From Promethearchaeota archaeon (GTDB taxonomy: Archaea; Asgardarchaeota; Lokiarchaeia; Sigyniarchaeales; SOKP01), in NCBI GenBank assembly GCA_011364925.1, contig RDOA01000025.1:1-49261 (forward strand): a DNA stretch of 49,261 nt, read 5' to 3'. The notes beneath the pieces were generated by a model, which saw only the letters and a list, made by a program, of their open reading frames with translations, was not told the DNA's origin and made no database searches. Within the stretch, counting starts at the first letter, position 1; every line of letters begins with the position of its first letter. The translations under genes were made by a program, and so were the position numbers. Positions 34,284 through 42,069 of this stretch are shown here, piece by piece.

Positions 34284-36410
34284 ATGGAGTACGATGAAAA
34301 AGATGAAGAACTCTCTGATGAAGAACTGCTAGAAAAAGAAGTTCGTGAATTAGAAAGATTGGATAAGGAAATACGAGAAAGAGAAAGATTACAACGGGAA
34401 ACACTTAAACAAAAACCATTGGAACAAGAACCATTGGAACAAGAAATTTTGGAACAAGAGAGATTGGAACAAGAAAGACTGGAACAAGAGAGACTGGAAC
34501 AAGAGAGACTGGAACAAGAGAGACTGGAACAAGAAAGATTGGAACAAGAAAGACTGGAGAGAGAGAGACTAGAAAGGGAAAGGATTGAACGAGAGAGACT
34601 AGAGAAACTAATATTGGAGAGTAAGTTATATCCAAATAATTCGCTTTTCATTATTCCAAGTTGGGGAGCTTTACTAGGGTATCCCACTTTAGGGACTTAT
34701 GTTCACCATCCCGTCTCGAAAATCGAAACCGATATTGTTATCTTTTTTAGTGGCTATGATTATTCAATTGAAACGACAAAGGGAAGGCTTTATTACTTAT
34801 TCGGTTTGGGATATCACTACCTCAAGTTTGAATTAGAATCTGGGAAATACGTGACCGATAATAGAATCCTAACGGGATTAATTTTACCAGATTTTGTATA
34901 CGATCATATGGCTACTTCGTCAAACATCACTTTAGAAGAAGACCCGGATGTAATTATCGCAGAGAAAGTGATTAAAGTACCAATCAATTTATCTAATAAA
35001 CCCGAGAATCACTTAACTTTTATAAAAGGCGCTTTAATGAGGAATGTGTTCATTCCAAATAAAGATATTATTTTAGAGATGATGGATACGATTCGTCAAA
35101 CCGATTCTTATTTGGTCTCAAGCTATGGGCATCAGCTATTAAGTTCACATTGGGACGAGTATAACCAGATTTTGGTTTCTGAAAAAATGAGACCCAAAGC
35201 TGAGTCTTCTTACTTCCATCCAACCGCTGGGCTAGAAGGAATTAATTTTAAAGCTGACGAAATATTAGACGAAACGATTTCAACCATTAATCTGAGCATT
35301 ATTGAAGACAATATCAAAACTTTAAAAGATGTTTATGCTAACCTCGAGTTTGACCCGATGTATCTCTTTTCAATATTAGAAAAAGCGTCGTCTAAACTTG
35401 GTTCAGATACTCCAATATATTCGAGACAGAGAGATAGCTTAGGTAAAACAAAATCAAAAGAATCTATTTTTGTTTCAGCAGAAGAACACCTGTTTGAATT
35501 CAAAAGTTGGCCAAGTGAATTCCCGAGAAAGGCAAAGAAAGAGCCAATTCCTTTACCTAAAATAGTAGAACAACCTTCGTACCAAGAAATCAAAGAAAGA
35601 CCAAGCTATAATATCGAAACCAAAGGCGCCAGAGACCTTGAACATGAAAGCTTCGAACTAGATAGTTTAAAATCCAAAAAAGTTGAATTTAAACCTTTAC
35701 CGTCTCCACCAACAGCAGAAATTAAGACTATTTTATATTACTTAAAAAATGTAATCGAAGGCGATTACGAAATGAAATCTCTTGGACAAGCGTTTGAAAT
35801 TGCAAGAGAAAGCGTACGACAAATCGGCGTAAGCGCTACCACTTTACATCAGAAAAAAGTTTGGGAGATGAGTAAATACGCAAATATTTACGAAAAGAAA
35901 GATCCTGGTTTTGCTTTACCATTAAAAGAAAAATCGGAATTAATTCAAAAAGTTGACGAGTGGATTTTTGAAATTGAAGAAGCTGAGAGACTGGAAAGAG
36001 AAAGACTAGAAAAAGCTCGTTTAGAGAAAGAACGATTGGAACGACTAGAACGAGAGAGAATAGAGAGAGAAAAACGAGAACAAGAAAGACTAGAAGCAGA
36101 ACGGTTAGAGAAGATTCGTATCGAAAAGGAACGAGAAGAACAAGAACGATTGAAACGAGAAGAGCTTGACAGAATTGAAAGAGAGAAACAAGAGGAACTA
36201 AGACTAGAGAAGGAACGATTAGATAAAGAACGAGAAGAACAAGAAGCCCTTGAAAAAGAAAAGTTAGAACTTGAAAGATTGAAACAAGAAAGAAAGGAAA
36301 AAGCAAAAGCAGCGAAAAAGGAAGCTAAAAAGCGAAAGAAATTAGAGAAACAGAAGAAAAAGATCGAGAAAAAGAAGTTAAAAGAACAAAAAAAGTTAAA
36401 GAACCTCTGA
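34284..36410 (+). CDS. large protein with charged helical arms and unknown central domain (708 aa)
   Basis: AAGGTG (34273-34278) is a good ribosome site for the ATG. Residues 1-113 are a highly charged helix. It includes twelve 5-residue units of the L-E-Q-E-R type, which is not a heptad, so a single stable alpha-helix is more likely than a coiled coil. Residues 114-400 are a folded domain with beta strands and aromatic residues ([33 protein letters not shown]) that I cannot assign. Residues 400-560 are mixed linker and helix. Residues 560-708 are a second long charged helix ending in a Lys-rich tail. No signal peptide. It could be a cytoskeletal or scaffolding protein; that is inference. Confidence 0.8.
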   Translation: MEYDEKDEELSDEELLEKEVRELERLDKEIRERERLQRETLKQKPLEQEPLEQEILEQERLEQERLEQERLEQERLEQERLEQERLEQERLERERLERERIERERLEKLILESKLYPNNSLFIIPSWGALLGYPTLGTYVHHPVSKIETDIVIFFSGYDYSIETTKGRLYYLFGLGYHYLKFELESGKYVTDNRILTGLILPDFVYDHMATSSNITLEEDPDVIIAEKVIKVPINLSNKPENHLTFIKGALMRNVFIPNKDIILEMMDTIRQTDSYLVSSYGHQLLSSHWDEYNQILVSEKMRPKAESSYFHPTAGLEGINFKADEILDETISTINLSIIEDNIKTLKDVYANLEFDPMYLFSILEKASSKLGSDTPIYSRQRDSLGKTKSKESIFVSAEEHLFEFKSWPSEFPRKAKKEPIPLPKIVEQPSYQEIKERPSYNIETKGARDLEHESFELDSLKSKKVEFKPLPSPPTAEIKTILYYLKNVIEGDYEMKSLGQAFEIARESVRQIGVSATTLHQKKVWEMSKYANIYEKKDPGFALPLKEKSELIQKVDEWIFEIEEAERLERERLEKARLEKERLERLERERIEREKREQERLEAERLEKIRIEKEREEQERLKREELDRIEREKQEELRLEKERLDKEREEQEALEKEKLELERLKQERKEKAKAAKKEAKKRKKLEKQKKKIEKKKLKEQKKLKNL
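34419..34598 (+). repeat. in-frame 15-bp tandem repeats coding for L-E-Q-E-R units
   Basis: Twelve consecutive units of 15 bp (TTGGAACAAGAGAGA and close variants) encode [10 protein letters not shown], seven LEQER, two LERER and IERER. Synonymous changes among the units (GAG/GAA, TTG/CTG) show the repeat is not brand new. Copy number may vary between strains. Confidence 0.9.
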
Positions 36411-36448
36411 AAATCATACTAGTTACACTAAAAATAATCAGCAACTTA

Positions 36449-36469
36449 ATAGCTCTAAATAAGAGCTAT
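36449..36469. terminator. bidirectional hairpin terminator between convergent genes
   Basis: ATAGCTCT-AAATA-AGAGCTAT is a perfect 8-bp stem with a 5-base loop, 39 bp after the stop of the 708-residue gene and 12 bp before the stop of the convergent beta-helix gene. The plus strand continues with a T-rich run (ATATTTTTATT). It fits a two-way terminator. Confidence 0.55.
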
Positions 36470-36480
36470 AGCATATATTT

Positions 36481-37506
36481 TTATTCTTCTACTTCTACTT
36501 TTTGCCTTCTTCGAAAATAGACGAGATAAATTGTCAGAAATACCACAAATCCAACCGCTATTGATGTATAAATAATTATCCCACTAAATGGAGTCAATTC
36601 AGTTGGGGAGCCAGGATATATGTCAACCGAATTCGCAGGACCATCAATTTCATATGGACCAATCCCAAAATAATCAGACCACGCATTTCCATAATAACTT
36701 CTACTATCGTACCACCTATTGTTGGATCCTTCGTCGTATCCCTGACTAGAAGGACTCCCCTTAGGAATGCCGTCAATTTCATATGTGTCAGACCAGGCGT
36801 TTTCTTCAAAGATGTTGTGGTGGATTTCATTGTTACTCGATGTACCTACTAACGCAACACCGTGCTCCTTCGAGTTCCTGATCCGGTTATGCGTAATGAG
36901 ATTCGAATCCGAATAGCGAATGTTAATCCCTTGGTAATTACTATCGTAGATGTAATTATAATAGATTATACAGTTATTTACATTATTCAGATGAATTCCT
37001 TGCATGAAGTTTGTACAAACATTTTTGATCACAGTACAGTTTCGCATGTCCCCCAAACCAATACCGCCGCCGTCTCCAGTTAGTGAAACTATTATGTTAC
37101 TTATAATTTTCGAGGTTCCGCCTGTTACATTATTTAATAGAATCCCTACCCAATCCGAATATATTACAGACCCATTAATGACAAAAAACAAGTTGGTATT
37201 CCTTATTTCAATCCCCACTGCATTTACACCCTGCGATGTGATATTGTATCCTTCAATAATAAACGGGTCCCCTCTCGTTCCCGTCCCGCTAAAATTGTAG
37301 CTTCCAAAAGCTCCATTATTAGTGATAACAATCGGAGGGTGGACAAGAAAACTCTGAGAAGTTGAAGGAACTTTTAATATATTCTTATCTGTAGAAGTGG
37401 AATCCAGCTTTAGTTCAGTCAGACTGCCCTTAAAAGCGCTTCCAATAATCATTAATAATATTATCAAAATAACGCATTTACCTAAATTTCTTACTCGCAC
37501 TTTCAT
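36481..37506 (-). CDS. cell-surface NosD-like beta-helix protein, third member (341 aa)
   Basis: Signal peptide at residues 8-26 (GKCVILIILLMIIGSAF), then FNFSGTGTRGDPFIIEGYNI, the typical entry of NosD-like beta-helix domains, and Asn-rich turns (NNVNNCIIYYNYIYDSNYQGINIRYSDSNLITHN). The C-terminus is a membrane helix (IIIYTSIAVGFVVFLTIYLVYF) followed by RRRQKVEVEE, without the GIPGY tail of the two copies at 31.7-34.1 kb. The start is ATG at 37506 with AGGGAGA just upstream. It is exported and anchored by its C-terminus. Confidence 0.83.
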   Translation of the reverse strand: MKVRVRNLGKCVILIILLMIIGSAFKGSLTELKLDSTSTDKNILKVPSTSQSFLVHPPIVITNNGAFGSYNFSGTGTRGDPFIIEGYNITSQGVNAVGIEIRNTNLFFVINGSVIYSDWVGILLNNVTGGTSKIISNIIVSLTGDGGGIGLGDMRNCTVIKNVCTNFMQGIHLNNVNNCIIYYNYIYDSNYQGINIRYSDSNLITHNRIRNSKEHGVALVGTSSNNEIHHNIFEENAWSDTYEIDGIPKGSPSSQGYDEGSNNRWYDSRSYYGNAWSDYFGIGPYEIDGPANSVDIYPGSPTELTPFSGIIIYTSIAVGFVVFLTIYLVYFRRRQKVEVEE

Positions 37507-37576
37507 TCTCCCTTTACCAATAGCTTAATATTCTATTATTTATGTCACTTTAAAAATTGTCTTATTTGAAAACTTA

Positions 37577-38071
37577 ATGAGAGAGGACAGATGCCGCAAA
37601 CTTAAATTATTAACAACACATCTATCTAATATGAATCGAAGTCCAGTCAATAAGAAAGTGAAACTAAAAATTTACACCGATGGGGCTGCACGCGGTAATC
37701 CCGGACCCGCAGCTAGTGCATTTATATTTGTTCGTGATGGAACCGTTGCCCATGAGGAATGTGAGTTCATTGGGACTACAACAAACAACACTGCCGAATA
37801 TAGAGCAATAATTAACGCATTGAAAGCTGCTGAGAGCTTTTCGCGGGGGCACCTTCAAGTGTACTCCGATAGCAACTTAGCAATACAGCAAATCAATAAG
37901 AAGTGGAAAATAAATTATCCACACTTATCGAAACTATGTGCAGAAGTGGATAAATTAAGCGAAAAATACGAAAGGGTTGAGTTTTTTCATGTCGGACGGA
38001 ATAATCCTTACATCCAAAAATGCGATAAACTGTGTAATGAACGGTTAGATGCTGAAGGATTTAAAAATTAA
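37577..38071 (+). CDS. rnhA: ribonuclease HI (164 aa)
   Basis: The four catalytic acids are D35 (IYTDGAARGNPGP), E74 (NNTAEYRAI), D98 (YSDSNLAIQQI) and D150 (QKCDKLC), with the conserved HVGRNN segment near the end. The enzyme cuts the RNA strand of RNA:DNA hybrids. The ATG at 37631 (19th codon) is an alternative start, giving MNRSPVNKKVKLKIYTDG. A TATA-like TTTAAAAAT at about 37548 would place transcription near 37577, which favours the longer leaderless form. Confidence 0.93.
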   Translation: MREDRCRKLKLLTTHLSNMNRSPVNKKVKLKIYTDGAARGNPGPAASAFIFVRDGTVAHEECEFIGTTTNNTAEYRAIINALKAAESFSRGHLQVYSDSNLAIQQINKKWKINYPHLSKLCAEVDKLSEKYERVEFFHVGRNNPYIQKCDKLCNERLDAEGFKN

Positions 38072-38143
38072 CTTTTTTAATGCATAGACTTTAAATAAAC
38101 ACCTTTTTTTCAGTTACCCAACTTACAAATCAAATTATTGGTA

Positions 38144-39112
38144 ATGAATTTGGCTGAATCCGTTGTTGAATTTAAAGACGTAAAAAAATCATATAAGGAC
38201 GTACAGGCTCTGAAAGGCATTTCATTTAGTATTCGAAAAGGCGAAATATTTGGATATCTTGGACCAAATGGAGCGGGGAAGACAACTACAATAAAAATAT
38301 TAGTCGGTTTAATTCGTAAATATAGTGGCTCAATCTTTATAGATGGTGAACCAATTGACTACGGAGAACACGGATTTCACCGTATTCTTGGTTACTTACC
38401 CCAAGATGTAGGTTTTCAAGAATGGAGGACCGTAGAACACGCACTTAAAACATTTGGTAAACTATCGGGGTTAGATTCGAAGTTTATTAGGGAACACATC
38501 CCTAATGTATTAGAACTTGTCACCCTTGAAGACGTGCGTAAAAAGAAAATTAGCAAGCTTTCAGGAGGAATGAAGCAAAAACTCTTGCTCGCTCAAGCCA
38601 TGCTTCACGATCCGGAAATTCTCGTTCTTGACGAGCCAATGACGGGATTAGATCCTCTCTCAAGGTTCCAATTAAAAAAAGTATTTAAACGGTTATCTAA
38701 GGATGAAGGAAAGACTTTATTTTTTTCAAGTCATGTGCTAAGCGATGTTGAAGGCATCTGTAACACATTAGGGGTTTTGGATTATGGAAAAATTATTAAA
38801 ATAAGCAACCCAAAAGATTTAGAGGAAGAATACAGGCTTTTAATGGGAGATATTGTCGAGGTCAAGTATTTCAATGACGCCCCAATAGTGAAGGATGTCG
38901 AAGATTTAGACGTCGTAGAAAAAGTAGAAGTCACAGATGACAAACGACATTTAATTTATTTTAAATCTGGGGGAAATTTAGACGAAAAAATCTCGAAAGC
39001 GCTTTCCATTTTGGTAGAACATGGATCAAAGATTCGAAATTTCAACTTAGTATCGCCGAGTCTTGATGATGTCTACGTTCAATTAATTGGAGGTGAACAG
39101 CGATTAGCTTAG
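38144..39112 (+). CDS. ABC transporter ATP-binding protein (322 aa)
   Basis: Walker A GPNGAGKTT, Q-loop (LPQDVGF), ABC signature LSGGMKQKL, Walker B ILVLDEP and the H-loop SSHVL are all present in the right order. A C-terminal domain of about 80 residues follows, as in drug and antibiotic exporters (CcmA/NatA type). I chose the ATG at 38144; a TTG two codons earlier extends the frame. The last codons contain the Shine-Dalgarno of the permease gene, so the two are coupled. Confidence 0.93.
   Translation: MNLAESVVEFKDVKKSYKDVQALKGISFSIRKGEIFGYLGPNGAGKTTTIKILVGLIRKYSGSIFIDGEPIDYGEHGFHRILGYLPQDVGFQEWRTVEHALKTFGKLSGLDSKFIREHIPNVLELVTLEDVRKKKISKLSGGMKQKLLLAQAMLHDPEILVLDEPMTGLDPLSRFQLKKVFKRLSKDEGKTLFFSSHVLSDVEGICNTLGVLDYGKIIKISNPKDLEEEYRLLMGDIVEVKYFNDAPIVKDVEDLDVVEKVEVTDDKRHLIYFKSGGNLDEKISKALSILVEHGSKIRNFNLVSPSLDDVYVQLIGGEQRLA
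39089..39096 (+). promoter_or_regulatory. perfect Shine-Dalgarno inside the ATPase gene, pointing to an AUU start
   Basis: GGAGGTGA (39089-39096) fits the archaeal 16S anti-Shine-Dalgarno exactly. Six bases later, at 39103, stands ATT in the frame of the permease. No ATG, GTG or TTG in that frame is within reach. Confidence 0.5.
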
Positions 39113-39798
39113 GTATCCTTTTCTTGGATGAACTTATGGGATATATGAAATCAAAAATTACGATTATCCTCTTTATCGTGCTACCTGTGATAGCTGTAAT
39201 AATGACCTTTATTACAGGTCAATTGGAGGATTTTCCTGCAACGTACCTTACTACCGTATTAGCTACGAGCCTTGCAGGTGCCCTTGGGGGAATAATGCTT
39301 GCCACAAGCATTACGAGCGAAATGAATAAAAACGTCTACGATCTCTTTCTCATTCGACCTGTAAAGCGTCGCAACATAATTATCGCGAAGTTTGTTGCGG
39401 TATATTTATGCACCATTGCTGCTGTGTGGTTATCTATTCTTACAGGAATAATTATTGATGCAGTCAGACAGGTCACAGTACCACAATTCTTCGCCGATCA
39501 ACTTCACGACTCCTTTATTACCGTTTTCTTTGCGCTGGCGATCACATGCTCCTTCGGGGCATTATTCGGAGTTGTAATGAAATCGGTGGCAGGTTCCGCC
39601 TTACTTTCGCTCTATGTAGGAAATCAAACAAGTAGTATCCTAACTCTGGTCATCCCTCTAATATCTCAAATGTTGGAATTACAATTAGGAATTACGTTTC
39701 CGTTTGATCCGCTTATCTTATCCATAATCATCGGCACTATAGCAAGCGTCGTAATCCTGTTACTCACTCTCGTAATTTTTAACAAAAAGCAATTTTAA
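39103..39798 (+). CDS. ABC-2 type transporter permease (about 231 aa, probable AUU start)
   Basis: About six membrane helices, with a helical cytoplasmic N-terminus and polar loop VKRRNIIIAKFVAVYL between helices 2 and 3, as in ABC-2 permeases. With ATT at 39103 the protein begins SLGILFLDELMGYMKSK, which looks like the normal start of this family (a -LFLKEL- amphipathic helix before TM1). Opening at TTG 39124 would remove half of that helix and has no ribosome site. The frame is open back to the TGA at 39094. It pairs with the upstream ATPase gene to form one exporter, with a 10-bp overlap. Confidence 0.85.
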   Translation: MSLGILFLDELMGYMKSKITIILFIVLPVIAVIMTFITGQLEDFPATYLTTVLATSLAGALGGIMLATSITSEMNKNVYDLFLIRPVKRRNIIIAKFVAVYLCTIAAVWLSILTGIIIDAVRQVTVPQFFADQLHDSFITVFFALAITCSFGALFGVVMKSVAGSALLSLYVGNQTSSILTLVIPLISQMLELQLGITFPFDPLILSIIIGTIASVVILLLTLVIFNKKQF

Positions 39799-39862
39799 TT
39801 CTCTTTTTCTAGTACTAACTGTAAAGATATTGATAAAAATAATAGAAGAAAAAAAATTCTAA

Positions 39863-41941
39863 TTAGATACTCGTTAAATCAATCGTAGTATATACCGCTG
39901 GGTGGTCTGATTGGTAATCACCAGTATAATGGATAAATGTAACGGATGCATTCAATTGTGACGATACAAATATGTGGTCTATTCTTTCATCTGGGATTAT
40001 ACGGTCGCCGGGTAGATTTGGATCAACAACTGCATATGCTGGATTAGAATTGTATACTAATTCCCAACAATCGTAGAGTTGAGCAACCGTTATATTATAT
40101 TGCTCAGTATTTGGCTCAAAATTAAAGTCACCCATTAAAATGACGTTTGATCTTCCCGCGGTGACGGTTAAAAGATTCTCTTGTTGGACGATCTGAGTTC
40201 TATCACCTAACGTTGTGTTTCTATAATTACCGAGGTGGGTGACGAAAATGTTGAATGTATTGGTACCAACAATAATCTGAGCCCAAATTGCTGCAGTTTG
40301 TTCTCCTACGCTTTCCATATAAAAGGTGCGAGGATTCAGAATTGGATATTTTGATAATAAGGCGATTCCAAACGTACCAGTAACAGTCTTAGGTCCGAAA
40401 TACGAATAATACCCCAATGATTCGCTAATATACCGGACAATATCGTTATTACCGTTTGCTATTCGATCTGTGTCTGACTCTACTAAGCCAACAATATCTG
40501 GGTTTAAGATATCAATAACGGCACGCTGTCCCTCAAAATTCAAATTTCCAGGTTCATCAGCTCCTTGTTGGATATTGTAGGATAGTATTGAAAGAGTATC
40601 ATCATTAGCAGTAGGGCGAATATGGGGTATTCCAAGAACTCCGCAACTTATTATCGTTCCTAAGGCGATAATTACGATTACGCCAATAGTTTTAAATATT
40701 TTCCCTGTGTTAATCCTAGAAATCTTGTTAAAGATGAAAGCTTCTCTCTTAACTAACAATAACGGCCAAACTATGAACGCACCTATAACTAAATATACAA
40801 GCCAAATCATATCTCTAAAGAGTGGCCCAACTAATGGGATGTAATCCCACACAGTAGTAAAAACGGCTGAGAATATGATAAGAACCGAAAATAAACTCGA
40901 CGCAAAAAAACCTGCTCCCATTTTCCGAGTTGAGGGTCTGCTTCTGAACAATTCCCTTAGTAAAATTACGAAATCAAACAAGACAATTGGCGATAAAACA
41001 AGCATTATGTAAAGAACTATATGGTGTAAAATCGTGGTTTCAGGAGCGAGTATTGGATAACTGGTTATAAAGACAAAGGGAATTTGATTAAGACCAATCG
41101 TGAGCACAAGCAATGTCACAAATATGATATTCCATAGCAATATACCTTTACTTGGGATTTTCGTGATTAAATTCGGCTTTACCGCTGCAACGATAATAAA
41201 CCCCGTGATCGCCAATATTACTATCGTGATAATAGCCAAGTAATCCCCCTCTGTCCATCGCGCAATGACGACAGGACTACTAAAAGCGAAATAACACAGA
41301 ATTAGTATGCTGAATAAGCCCATACACAGAGCTAAAATTTTCCATTTACTACCGTATTTTCCTTTATCGCTTGTCTTTTCCGTATCAGCTTCAGTTTTAG
41401 GAGGCCGCAATAAATTTATGGTTAAAATCGCCGCAATAATCGCAAGAATCCATCCAATCCATTGAAACCCAAATGTTAAGGTCAAATCAACCGAATAGTT
41501 AAGCGTTCTAAACAATATTGACAACGCTAGTCCAAAACCTAAACTAATTCCGAGCGATAATCCGCCTTCTTCACTACTCTTATGAGACCTTTTTTGAAGA
41601 TACACCGCCAAAAATAGTAAAAAGGTGCCAAGACCAATTCCGGTAAGAATCATCTTTATTTGGGTACCAAAAAACGGTTGTAAAACTCGGCAAACGATCG
41701 TAATCTCAGCAAGCACCACCATCGCTTTTTTAGAAAGTCCCTTTTTAAAAAACAGCAGCACGATTGGAGAAAGTAGAAATAATACCGCTGCGATATTTTC
41801 GTTTATTCCCGTGATAATAAGGTTTAAAAGATAAATCGACTCGATAAACTTGGTTATCTGTTCGAAAAAGAAGAAAAACAGAATGCCAAAAAGGACTATT
41901 TCAGAATAATATTTGCCTAAATATTTTTTATAGATTTCCAT
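39863..41941 (-). CDS. CWH43/PGAP2IP-like membrane protein with endonuclease/exonuclease/phosphatase domain (692 aa)
   Basis: The first ~430 residues hold about 12 membrane helices; the last 250 are an EEP-fold domain: TLSILSYNIQQG, VGLVESDTDRIANGNNDIVRYI with the catalytic Glu, HLGNYR, G604-D-F-N607 and the final SDHPAV with Asp-His. The ESD-x(n)-GNND signature, GPKTVTGTFGIALLSKYPI and FNIFVTHLGN are those of eukaryotic CWH43/PGAP2IP, which remodel GPI-anchor lipids. The domain order is the same. A role in lipid-linked sugar or phospholipid modification at the membrane is likely by homology; GPI itself is not expected. The domain assignment rests on motif reading. Confidence 0.8.
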   Translation of the reverse strand: MEIYKKYLGKYYSEIVLFGILFFFFFEQITKFIESIYLLNLIITGINENIAAVLFLLSPIVLLFFKKGLSKKAMVVLAEITIVCRVLQPFFGTQIKMILTGIGLGTFLLFLAVYLQKRSHKSSEEGGLSLGISLGFGLALSILFRTLNYSVDLTLTFGFQWIGWILAIIAAILTINLLRPPKTEADTEKTSDKGKYGSKWKILALCMGLFSILILCYFAFSSPVVIARWTEGDYLAIITIVILAITGFIIVAAVKPNLITKIPSKGILLWNIIFVTLLVLTIGLNQIPFVFITSYPILAPETTILHHIVLYIMLVLSPIVLFDFVILLRELFRSRPSTRKMGAGFFASSLFSVLIIFSAVFTTVWDYIPLVGPLFRDMIWLVYLVIGAFIVWPLLLVKREAFIFNKISRINTGKIFKTIGVIVIIALGTIISCGVLGIPHIRPTANDDTLSILSYNIQQGADEPGNLNFEGQRAVIDILNPDIVGLVESDTDRIANGNNDIVRYISESLGYYSYFGPKTVTGTFGIALLSKYPILNPRTFYMESVGEQTAAIWAQIIVGTNTFNIFVTHLGNYRNTTLGDRTQIVQQENLLTVTAGRSNVILMGDFNFEPNTEQYNITVAQLYDCWELVYNSNPAYAVVDPNLPGDRIIPDERIDHIFVSSQLNASVTFIHYTGDYQSDHPAVYTTIDLTSI

Positions 41942-42069
41942 AATTCACAATTTACCACCATTGTATTTAAGCTTTGAAAAAAAATAATATCTCATGGAGT
42001 TTATACGTCTCAAAAAGAATTAGCCATATGCTCAAAAATGTGACGATTTACGTAATACGCGTTTAATCC

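Noticed and set aside
34419-34598. Short regular repeats as a possible CRISPR array
   Set aside because: The units are 15 bp, joined with no spacers, and in frame within a long gene.
34265-34687. Minus-strand frame giving a Ser/Leu/Cys-rich repeat protein
   Set aside because: It is the mirror of the LEQER-coding 15-bp repeats of the 708-residue gene; the repeat keeps several frames open by itself. The same holds for the minus-strand frame at 35836-36306.
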